Below, piece by piece: positions 1 to 11,400 of a DNA stretch of 64,000 nucleotides. Origin of the DNA: Takifugu bimaculatus (taxonomy: Eukaryota; Chordata; Actinopteri; Tetraodontiformes; Tetraodontidae). Within the stretch, counting starts at the first letter, position 1. Each line of letters starts with the position of its first letter. The notes below the pieces were generated by a model that saw only the letters and a list, made by a program, of their open reading frames with translations, did not search any database and was not told where the DNA came from. The translations under genes and the position numbers were made by a program. Location of the stretch: positions 62,001 through 126,000 of the forward strand of contig SWLE01000414.1 of the NCBI GenBank assembly GCA_004026145.2, read 5' to 3'.

Positions 1-1694
1 GGTTGGGATCCAACCTGAGCCACCGACGCCACGTCTGTGCTGACAGAGCCAGGTTGGGATCCAACCTGAGCGACGGACGCGACGTCTGTGCTGACAGAGC
101 CAGGTTGGGATCCAACCTGAGCCACCGACGCCACGTCTGTGCTGACAGAGCCAGGTTGGGATCCAACCTGAGCCACCGACGCCACGTCTGTGCTGACAGA
201 GCCAGGTTGGGATCCAACCTGAGCCACCGACGCCACGTCTGTGCTGACAGAGCCAGGTTGGGATCCAACCTGAGCCACCGACGCCACGTCTGTGCTGACA
301 GAGCCAGGTTGGGATCCAACCTGAGCCACCGACGCCACGTCTGTGCTGACAGAGCCAGGTTGGGATCCAACCTGAGCCACCGACGCCACGTCTGTGCTGA
401 AAGAGCCAGGTTGGGATCCAACCTGAGCCACCGACGCCACGTCTGTGCTGACAGAGCCAGGTTGGGATCCAACCTGAGCCACCGACGCCACGTCTGTGCT
501 GACAGAGCCAGGTTGGGATCCAACCTGAGCCACCGACGCCACGTCTGTGCTGAAAGAGCCAGGTTGGGATCCAACCTGAGCCACCGACGCCACGTCTGTG
601 CTGACAGAGCCAGGTTGGGATCCAACCTGAGCGACGGACGCCACGTCTGTGCTGACAGAGCCAGGTTGGGATCCAACCTGAGCCACGGACGCCACGTCTG
701 TGCTGACAGAGCCAGGTTGGGATCCAACCTGAGCCACGGACGCCACGTCTGTGCTGAAAGAGCCAGGTTGGGATCCAACCTGAGCGACGGACGCGACGTC
801 TGTGCTGAAAGAGCCAGGTTGGGATCCAACCTGAGCCACGGACGCCACGTCTGTGCTGACAGAGCCAGGTTGGGATCCGACCTGAGCCACCGACGCCACG
901 TCTGTGCTGACAGAGCCAGGTTGGGATCCAACCTGAGCCACCGACGCCACGTCTGTGCTGACAGAGCCAGGTTGGGATCCAACCTGAGCCACGGACGCCA
1001 CGTCTGTGCTGACAGAGCCAGGTTGGGATCCGACCTGAGCCACCGACGCCACGTCTGTGCTGACAGAGCCAGGTTGGGATCCGACCTGAGCCACGGACGC
1101 CACGTCTGTGCTGACAGAGCCAGGTTGGGATCCGACCTGAGCCACCGACGCCACGTCTGTGCTGACAGAGCCAGGTTGGGATCCAACCTGAGCCACCGAC
1201 GCCACGTCTGTGCTGACAGAGCCAGGTTGGGATCCAACCTGAGCCACGGACGCCACGTCTGTGCTGACAGAGCCAGGTTGGGATCCAACCTGAGCCACGG
1301 ACGCCACGTCTGTGCTGAAAGAGCCAGGTTGGGATCCAACCTGAGCGACGGACGCGACGTCTGTGCTGAAAGAGCCAGGTTGGGATCCAACCTGAGCCAC
1401 GGACGCCACGTCTGTGCTGACAGAGCCAGGTTGGGATCCGACCTGAGCCACGGACGCCACGTCTGTGCTGACAGAGCCAGGTTGGGATCCGACCTGAGCC
1501 ACCGACGCCACGTCTGTGCTGACAGAGCCAGGTTGGGATCCGACCTGAGCCACGGACGCCACGTCTGTGCTGACAGAGCCAGGTTGGGATCCGACCTGAG
1601 CCACCGACGCCACGTCTGTGCTGACAGAGCCAGGTTGGGATCCAACCTGAGCCACCGACGCCACGTCTGTGCTGAAAGAGCCAGGTTGGGATCC
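1..1694. repeat. 51-bp minisatellite, about 33 copies
   Basis: Head-to-tail copies of a 51-bp unit that begins GGTTGGGATCCAACCTGAGC and ends TGCTGACAGAGCCA. The array runs from the left edge to about 1694 and probably continues beyond it. Units differ by a few recurrent substitutions (CACCGACG/CACGGACG/GACGGACG, GACAGAG/GAAAGAG, TCCAAC/TCCGAC), so several variant classes are interspersed. Because 51 is divisible by three, a frame stays open across the whole array. That open frame is a by-product of unit length, not a gene. Confidence 0.97.
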
Positions 1695-1798
1695 AGGATC
1701 GTGGGTTTGACACATGTGGTCTGGAATGTCCTTGTAAATGTAGCTATTTATCCAAAGACCGTTGATACCACCAACGCCCCTCTACTACTACGGTCACT

Positions 1799-1799
1799 G

Positions 1800-1853
<54 letters not shown>
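1799..1853. repeat. (CA)n microsatellite
   Basis: About 26 uninterrupted CA dinucleotides. Confidence 0.97.
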
Positions 1854-1854
1854 G

Positions 1855-4800
1855 ATGGCACCCACCCCAAGAACCTGCTGACCCCCGACACACTCGGAGC
1901 CCTTAATCATCCCCCAGGAGCCTGGTTGGGTGATCTTCTGGGGGGGGGGGCTACGCAGCGACGGAATGCTGAGGGTGGATTTCCCTTTTCCCAGTCTGAA
2001 GCCTGAGGAATCAATTCCAACATCTGTATCTCCTCAAGATTCCATAATGTCCAAGAGGGCCTGAGTAGAGCCGAGCAGTCGGAGGGATGAGCAGTTGCCA
2101 CCTCCCTCACATGCCAGAGCCGCCAGTGTGCACGCTCAAGAATAAATGTGCTACTATGTCACTGCGAGGGTGCGATCCGTGCGATCCGGCTGAGTGTGTC
2201 AGCTCGGAGAAACCTGGCACCGGTCCTGCTCACAGAGGAAGGCCGGGGGGGGGGGCAGGACCCGGAGCGGTCCGGCTTCTGTCTGGACTTGGGTGAGCGT
2301 TGCCCAGAGGTTAACGTACGGGTGATCCCTTCCACCAGCCTGGTCACCTCTTCACGGACATGCACGGAAAACCGTGAGCAGGGAAGGGAAGCACCAGCTT
2401 CCTGCTCAGACCACATCAGTCCGGACTCTGACACGTGGCAGAACCCTTCGCAGGGAGGCAGGACCCGCCTAGCCCCGAATCAGGCAGATTCCGATTCACC
2501 GGAAGCTTCCTCTGTGGTGCTACAGGTGCACCACGGCGGGAAGAGGCGTATCCCAATCCAGCCCCTTCCATGAAAAGAACATTTTGATGGAATTATTTGT
2601 GTTTTTCTCAGGAATCCTGGCTGGATTAAGGTAGCATTGTGGGGACGCGTTAGCGTGCGTTCCCACCCTGTCAGCTAACGCTACTGGACACTTTCCCGTA
2701 TTTACTTCTCGGTGGAATGTTTTCAGGTGAGGGGGAGTTTCAGGAATGTGGCCAGCGGAGAGCCTCCCTTCCGGATCCTCGAGTCCAGATGAGCAGCGCC
2801 GCCCCCCGGCTGATCCCCCCCAGCACACGGCAGCCTGTCACAACTGACGTGGCATCCACGCGGCACGTGCGGAGCACGGAAAAAACAGGAGGAGGAATTC
2901 CAGGGGGTGGGTCGTACGGAAGGTTCCTCCTCTGACTCAACATTTGGAACACATCGACACCAGAACGTACACATACAGAAAGTTGACACTTGCTTTTCCG
3001 TTTACAAGCGTGCCGCTGTGAACCCTCGACTGGGGTCCGTTACTGGGATCTGGAGCTCCTCCGGGGCTCCTGCCGACAGCACTGGGAAGAGTTCTCATTC
3101 TCCACCTCTCTCACACCCAGCAAGGCAGCACAGGTGTGTCGGTGCTGCCCGTCCCTCTGTCAGGGTCATGGGTGAGGGGATGACCCCCGAGTCGGGGGGG
3201 TCATCTGAGGGAAAACCCAGTAAGAACCTTCTTACCAGGAGATAGCTGGGGTGGTTCCATCTGGACCCTGGTTCTGGAGGGTGCGGATCCATTGGTTTGA
3301 TCCAGGCGGGAGTTGGTCCAATGTTGTACCAGTGTTCAGGAGTCAAAACAAACATGTTTAAGCCATGTGGAATTTGCCAGCGCACCAGCAAATTCCACAT
3401 TTTTGTGATTCATTTGCTCTGAGGAAGTGGTTCAACCCCCCCTGAGTCAGGCTGATTCAACAGCAGACGGATGCCCAGAGATCTTTTTTGGTGCGCCTGG
3501 AATGTCCCGTTTTCCTAAATAAACTTGATTCAGACGGCCGGGTGACTCAAATTCAGCTGCTCCGACATAATCGTCCCCGTTTCCTGTCTGGATTCACTGT
3601 ACGCTGGCGCTGATGGTGTTGGTATTAAAGGAAGGTTCTGTTGGTTGATCTCACACAAAATCGGTCTTAACTCAGATCCCATGGAAGAGGAAAGTACGGG
3701 TCCGGGAACGTTGCCAGATTCCGTAGAGCATCAACTTTGCTGTGGAATTGTACCGTCAACCTCTGGGTTGAAACGCACGACAAGACATTCACAAAGGTGG
3801 ATCAGGTGACACTCACAACCCAGGTGACCCAGGTGACCCAGTCATTTTTAGGATTTATTGGCATCAGTTCGCCACAAGAGGGCAGAAGAGATCTTGGATT
3901 CACGTTAGGGGACCTCAGATTTGGAGAATCAGCATCCTGCTCCGTGCTGAGGCCCCACTGTGGAGATCAGGGTGGAAAACACACACACACACACACACTC
4001 ACACAGAGGCTCAAGTCCGGGCTCTTGAGGTGTAAAGGGTGGCAGCGCCCCCCAGTGGCGACACGTATTAAAGCAACGAGACAGATCAAACCAGTTTAAT
4101 TGATGTTTATTTTTGTGTTTATGAACAATCAAAATATAAATACATCTCTCACACACAGACACAGGTGCATTCACACACAGACGCTTCTGACCGAGATGTT
4201 AAAAAGTCATTAAGAAACTCTCAGATTGGCTTGCAGCCACCAAAGTGTTTGGGTGCTACAGGACCTGTGAAGCATCGCAGCGGCACCGGCGTGGGTCCAG
4301 GAGACGCTGTAGGCGTCTGCTCCGAGGCAGCGTGGCCTCCCGGTCCCTGATGCTGAAGCTCACACCTCCAGGTAGAAACACACTGACAGAAGCTCCCAGC
4401 TGACACGGACAGAAGGAAAACCATCACATCCCATAAACACATTAGTTGAGGCGCCTCACGAGAGGTCGGCGACCTGCAAACAACCTTGTAAAAAGCCGGA
4501 CTGAAAACCCAAAAGACCCTAAAGGGAATCTGTCAGCAAACATGGCCGTCCTGGAAAAGGACTTGTTATAATAACCATCGGATGAGTCTCCAGCTAGTCG
4601 GGTAAAAGCCTGGTGCACAGCAACCAGCTCCAGGCTCATCTGGACCCCCAGGATTCAGCGTCGCTTCCATCTCCTCCTTCATTCAACCACCTGCTCCGGA
4701 GTCCACTGGCTCGGTAAAATCTGAGCTCCGGGTGCGACCAGAACAGAGGAAAGCGAACATCAACATGTGGCTCCCAACACAGGCGGGGGGGTGACGCAGC

Positions 4801-5415
4801 GTCCTGTGGGAGGCACACCGGCCACGGAGCTCCCTCCCTCCACACAAACTCCAGGGAGAGGAAGAGGAAAAAGAGGGAAAGACGAGTGTGTGACATCAGT
4901 CCAGAGGCCAGGCGGAGACCCCCGGAGGAAAAAACCCTGCATCCATTCATCCCCATCCCTCCATCATTAATCAACCCTCAGAAATGGCTTCAATAATCCC
5001 CCTCACCCAGAAATCCACTCGTTATTATTCAGGAGCAGCTGTAAACCCAATGCTATACTGGCGTGACCATGTGAGCGGCTCCCGATCCGCCCCAAAAGCC
5101 CCCTGGAGGCCTCCAGCCCGCTCCCTGTCGTGGGGAGTGCTTGGCTCTGGACTGTAAACGGTCTCCAGGAGCAGGAGCTTGGAAACAAAAAGTCTGTATT
5201 CGATTGAGATTCATTCCTTTTGGCAACATATATTCATCAAAAAGGGTCCAGAAGTTCCTCCCCAGTGTTTGTAGACAACAGAGAAGCAGAGGAAGCAACA
5301 CCCTGATTAAAACCTGTCTGTCTCTCAGTGGGGCAGCAGACGGCCCTCCTCTGTGCGCCCGCGCTGTGGCCGCTCTTCCAGCATGGGACGCCCGGCCTCC
5401 TGGTGCCGGGCTCTG
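1855..5415. other. No supportable gene; noncoding stretch
   Basis: Only short, unconserved open frames on both strands. It holds a G10 run near 1941, an AATAAA on the plus strand near 2140 that could end a transcript from the left, and a short CA tract at about 3979-4000. The part nearest 5415 is probably ergic3 3' UTR on the minus strand. Confidence 0.6.
4104..4109 (-). terminator. Candidate ergic3 poly(A) signal
   Basis: TTTATT on the plus strand reads AATAAA on the minus strand, about 1.3 kb beyond the ergic3 stop. This would imply a long 3' UTR; a nearer, non-canonical signal is equally possible. Only the hexamer is seen. Confidence 0.3.
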
Positions 5416-8400
5416 TTAGGAAGCCTTGCCCAGCTCGATCTTCTTCTGGATGACTCTGGCCGAGTGGTAGATGAGCGAGTCGATCAGGCCGGCCACTGCG
5501 CGACAACACCACGTTAGCGCCGCTGCGTGCAGTTTCACGGGGCCGCGGGCGACACTCACCTGTGAAAACACCTCCGATGATGGCACAGACCCCCGTTAAG
5601 AAGTGCGTGAATGACCTGGGCAAAGACAGACACAGGAATTCAGGCCTATTCTACGTAAAAGTCACTAATTTAGCCGTTCGGCTCTGCGATGTTGGATTCT
5701 CCGTCTTTGTCTCTCACCTGTGTTTCTCTGTGAATTTAACCATCATAGGCGACAACTCATACAAGACAAACACCCCCGGCAGCCCCTGGTCCCCTATCAG
5801 ACCGTTGGCCACTTTCTCGTGCCTGGTCACTGAAAACTGGTTTGTTTTTAACACCTGCAACAGAGACGATAAAGTTGTAGGCAGATTTGAGTTAAGCGGT
5901 CAGATCGGGGTGGATGAAGGGCATTTAGGCTCACCTCTCCGTCCGTCTTCACATAGATGGTGGGGACGATTTTCACGAAATACTGGTACATCATCGATGC
6001 TGTGGGAGACACATTCGTTAGCGTGCAGTTCCGACGCCGTCCGCTGGGGGCAGCGCTCCCGGGCGCCTGCAGTCCGTCTCCCCTCTTTCCTCCAGCTTCC
6101 TCTATTTCCGGTAACCGGCCATGAATGTTTGCTAGTCGCACGTAGATTTAAACGCAGCCGCACTAAAATACACGACAAGTGTTTCCACCGAGAGGATTTA
6201 CCCGACATTTACCCGATCCCTGACACGGTAAGATCGCGAAGGCCTCGGTTTATGCTAATGTCTCCGACGAAAGCCTGCGGTTATCTGTCAAGGTCTCAAG
6301 TTTTGCTCTTTGCTTACGGAGGTCGCTTATTTAAATGCTTAAACTATCGATGCGTAATACACAGCGAAGGTTAAATGGTGGCCAGAGGTGGCGACAGAGG
6401 CGCTTCGTAGCTTTAGGCTAACTTAGCTTTGGACGTAATTAAGGCTCACGTGCGTACGGTCAGTGGTTAATGACGTCAGAAGTTGGTCAGGCGAATATAA
6501 AACCTGGTTAGTCCGTGATTGGGAGATAAATGGGCAAAACCAGTCCGTGGATGCTCAGTACAAGTGTACACGTTAGGTGCACGGTCGCTAATAAAGCCAC
6601 TTTTTAACCACAAATATCACGAGTATGGAGAAGATCCTAAAAACACTGGAGCTACCCCAGTACCTTTGTGGTAGAAGTGTAAAGAAAGAGGCTCATTGGC
6701 CACAAAACAAAGCAACCAGCACTTGAATGTGGAAAAGTGACGAGATATCGACGGTCAACGCGTCCATCTTGTGTTAATCTTGAGAATTGCCATGGCAACG
6801 CGATACTGTATCAGCTATCTGACGTCCTTCCTGTGCTTTGATGCTTTGATCCCCAGATGCCTGTCGCTGTGGGTCCCTACGGACAGACCCAGCCCAGCTG
6901 TTTTGACCGGGTCAAGATGGGCTTCATGATGGGGTTTGCAGTGGGGATGGCTGCAGGAGCCATGTTCGGCACCTTCTCCTGTCTGAGGTACGGACCCGTC
7001 CAGCTGTCGCCTCCCAACACCATCCTAGTGGAGTCGGATCATTTGATCCAACGCTGAAACCTTCTGCTTGCAGGATCGGCATGCGAGGCAGAGAACTGAT
7101 GGGGGGAGTCGGGAAAACCATGATGCAGAGCGGGGGCACGTTCGGTACTTTCATGGCCATCGGCATGGGCATCCGCTGCTGAGGAACAAGCGCCCCTCAT
7201 GGAGCTGCAGACACACGGGACTCTGGCCAACGCTACAGCTAATGCGCTGTCGCACCATCTCCCAACAGGCTAGCTTTGGCAATAAAGTCACATTACCCCA
7301 GCATTTGCTTTCTGGTTTGTGTGCTAGAAATAAGGAATGCACTGCTCATACCACCTGCATCAAATTGGGATAATAATGTGTGTGTGTGTGGGGGTGTGTG
7401 TGTGTGTGTGTGTGGGTGGCGCCACAGCCGACAGGACCCAGGCTGACCTTGTGGTGCTGTGATGTTGGTGTCATCCAGCGGGTTGATGAGTCCTGGGTAA
7501 TCTTGGCCAAAGGACAGGTGTCTTATCAGATGGGTCATGTTGATCTGCAGAAGGAACAAGGGCAGCCGTCAGCTCCTCCGCTCACCTTCAATCACCACCG
7601 TCCATTTTTCCAGCGTAAAAAGGCGTCACTCACGTTGTCCAAGCCAAAGCTCTGCAGGTCGTGAACTGCAACCAAAACATGCCGCGTTAGCTTTGGACAT
7701 CCGACGGTTTCTGCAGTTCTACTGTAAAACCTGCTACTTCCTCCCCGGTAACGACACAAACATGACGGGGACGTCGTTCACACCTCTGGGTCATCAGCCT
7801 GTTCAGTCCGGAAGCAACGGTGAGATCAGGACAGGCATCAGCTGGGGGGGCACAGACCCCTCATCTGACCTGGCTGTCTGGGTCCTTGAGCCTTTTCTCA
7901 GAGGCAGCTGGGGGAACTGCAGCTCCTCCAGCCAGTAGGGGGCAGTGTCGCCGAGCAAAGGGAGCAGCTCCCACCAGATGTGGAGGGGGCACAGAAGGGG
8001 AGCAGCTCCCACCAGATGTGGAGGGGGCACAGGAGGGGGCACAGGAGGGGAGCAGCTCCCACCAGATGTGGAGGGGGCACAGAAGGGAGCAGCTCCCACC
8101 AGATGTGGAGGGGTCACAGAAGGGGAGCAGCTCCCACCAGATGTGGAGGGGTCACAGAAGGGGAGCAGCTCCCACCAGATGTGGAGGGGGCACAGAAGGG
8201 AGCAGCTCCCACCAGATGTGGAGGGGTCACAGAAGGGAGCAGCTCCCACCAGATGTGGAGGGGTCACAGAAGGGAGCAGCTCCCACCAGATGTGGAGGGG
8301 TCACAGAAGGGAGCAGCTCCCATCAGATGTGGAGGGGGCACGAAAGGGGGCAGCTCCCACCAGATGTGGAGGGGTCACAGAAGGGAGCAGCTCCCACCAG

Positions 8401-11400
8401 ATGTGGAGGGGTCACAGAAGGGAGCAGCTCCCACCAGATGTGGAGGGGGCACAGAAGGGAGCAGCTCCCATCAGATGTGGAGGGGGCACGAAAGGGGGCA
8501 GCTCCCACCAGATGTGGAGGGGGCACAGAAGGGGAGCAGCTCCCACCAGATGTGGAGGGGTCACAGAAGGGGAGCAGCTCCCACCAGATGTGGAGGGGGC
8601 ACAGAAGGGAGCAGCTCCCACCAGATGTGGAGGGGTCACAGAAGGGAGCAGCTCCCACCAGATGTGGAGGGGGCAGCTCCCACCAGATGTGGAGGGGTCA
8701 CAGAAGGGGAGCAGCTCCCACCAGATGTGGAGGGGGCACAGAAGGGGAGCAGCTCCCACCAGATGTGGAGGGGTCACAGAAGGGGAGCAGCTCCCACCAG
8801 ATGTGGAGGGGGCACAGAAGGGAGCAGCTCCCACCAGATGTGGAGGGGTCACAGAAGGGAGCAGCTCCCACCAGATGTGGAGGGGTCACAGAAGGGAGCA
8901 GCTCCCATCAGATGTGGAGGGGGCACGAAAGGGGGCAGCTCCCACCAGATGTGGAGGGGTCACAGAAGGGAGCAGCTCCCACCAGATGTGGAGGGGTCAC
9001 AGAAGGGAGCAGCTCCCACCAGATGTGGAGGGGGCACAGAAGGGAGCAGCTCCCATCAGATGTGGAGGGGGCACGAAAGGGGGCAGCTCCCACCAGATGT
9101 GGAGGGGTCACAGAAGGGAGCAGCTCCCACCAGATGTGGAGGGGGCACAGAAGGGAGCAGCTCCCACCAGATGTGGAGGGGGCACAGAAGGGGAGCAGCT
9201 CCCACCAGATGTGGAGGGGGCACGAAAGGGGGCAGCTCCCACCAGATGTGGAGGGGCACAGGAGGGGAGGAGCTCCCACCAGATGTGGAGGGGGCACAGA
9301 AGGGAGCAGCTCCCACCAGATGTGGAGGGGGCACAGAAGGGGGCAGCTCCCACCAGATGTGGAGGGGGCAGACCTTCACTCTGAGCAGAGTCTGCAGACC
9401 TGCTGCTGCTGCAACGTCCTCCTCCAGCATGTCAGTGACAGGGAGGTACATCTAGATGATGAAGGGACAGCAACCAGGCCCCCCAGGAACCGGATGAACC
9501 TCTGCGGCCACGTCAGGCAGAGGATCCCCCAGACGAGATCCAGAGCTGGGATTTGGATCAGTAGCAGTTTATACTTGGCTAAAGTCCACTTGATCCAGCT
9601 CCATGAAGCCGTGGCTCCAACTTTTAACCCCTTGTTCTCTTAGAGAACAAGAACCTTCCTGAAGTTGTGCCTCAACCAGGCAAACATACCATAATCTACT
9701 ACTAGTTTATTATGAGCCTCAGGTTTTAATATCCAGCACAGGTAAACCATGCAGACTAACCCTGTTCATGAAAGGTGTAAATATATGCTTGGCATAGTCC
9801 TAATCTGCCAGCTGAGCCAGAAAACCTTAAACAACTCGAGATTTGTTGGACGTCGACCCCTAAAACCCTCAATCACAAAGGACTGTGCGCTGACACCTAA
9901 CAGATGTGTGGGGTCAGAGGTCAGGAGGCCTGTACAGATGAGGGTGAAGCATCAGCGCTGGTGTGTAACGTCATGCAGGGCCACAGTCACTGCTGTCAGC
10001 CACAGGTACGCGAGCAGGTAAAGCTGCAAATAAAGGTGCACTTACTTTCCACAGCGTGCACTGCAGAAAGAAGAGAGGCGAGCCACGGGGGTGATGCATG
10101 TGGTAGACAAGAAGAGACTGCACGTCAGCAACAGGCCCGCACTACGCTACGCTACGCTACGCTACGCTCCGTCAGCCGGGGCTCTCGCCGTCAAACCGTC
10201 ACCTGACTGCTCAGAAGGTGCTGGTCACCCCGGAGCCCTGAACCCTCCACAGTGACGCTCGTCTCTGGTTTCTGCTGCTGGTGTGTGACATCAGCATAGA
10301 ACACACCAGAGCAGAGGAGCAAAGCCACCGCTGCAGCGCCTGGCTGCAGTCCGCACCTTTCCCCTGTTGGACCCAAGGCTAATGTGGTCCTGGGTTTCAG
10401 GAAACCTCAGTAAACCTCAGGTGCTGTTAGCCAGGATTGGCTGGACTGAACTGAGCCAGCTGCTGCCGCCGCGGTTCCTTTGCTCCTCCGGGTCCACACC
10501 AAGACGAGACACAGGCGGGGAATCCATGCAACACAAAGGGAAGGCGGAGGAGGTCGAGCTCGTCCGGTGGTGTTGATGTTTGTAGCGGCAGAGAAGCGGG
10601 TGATGAACAATACCAGACAATACAGGACAAAACGGGGAATATTTGGAGGATTTCAGACACGTCCCGCTTATTTTCTGTAGCATTTTGGCTTCTAAAAACA
10701 CTCTCAACATAAAAAAATTAAAGTAATCTTTTAAAAATATGATATATGCACACATTTGACCTGTTAATAGGGCAAAGAGGTGAATAAAGTTGGTGTTTTC
10801 AGGCGTTTTCCATGGCGATGCAGCTAAATCGCTTCTGGGGATCCCATAAAGAGAGATGTGTTTCAACGAGGCAGGAAAAGTGGCTCTTACCGTGCACGTG
10901 AGACTGCTGGAAACTTTTCCCTGGAGCAAAGTGAAAATTTCCTGCCACCTAAGGAAGAGAAGGCAGATCCAGAAGATCAAACAACAGGAAACAGCTCAAC
11001 GGATGATTTGGGGGGGTTTTTCAGGACTCCAGACAAGACAAAGCGGCTGCCTCCACCTTGTTGACCTCCAGGACGCCGTAGACCTGGCAGCCTTCGTTCT
11101 TCTGCTCCTGCATCTTCTGGGTGAAGCCCTCCCTCTTACACTGCTCAATAGTGTCGGCGTTTTTGAAGGCCCAGCCTCGCCGCCGGTACGCCTCGCGCAC
11201 GTCGTCGCAGGAGTTGCAGCACCTGCAGAGGAACAAACGGGTTATATCAGGGTTCTTTTCTAGTCCTGATGACGACTCACGAGTGGATTTAATCGCCCCA
11301 GCCGTGACACATGTCGGCCTTCGGCCTGGTTTAGACACGGAACCTTCTCCTTATTTGATCACCAGCTAAGTGCTGCCTGCTCATGCTGAGGTCTGCGTCT

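Noticed and set aside
3..2006. 667-codon open frame across the first minisatellite
   Set aside because: It exists only because the 51-bp unit is divisible by three and lacks a stop in that frame. No splice context or conserved domain supports it, and it runs on through a CA repeat.
2087..3400. Cluster of 60-140-codon frames on both strands
   Set aside because: Mutually overlapping, unconserved in feel, without splice structure; expected by chance in GC-rich DNA.
7820..9643. Several 480-610-codon frames and antisense frames over the 37-bp array
   Set aside because: Products cycle through the three frames of the unit ([36 protein letters not shown]). They lie in an ergic3 intron and show no gene signals.
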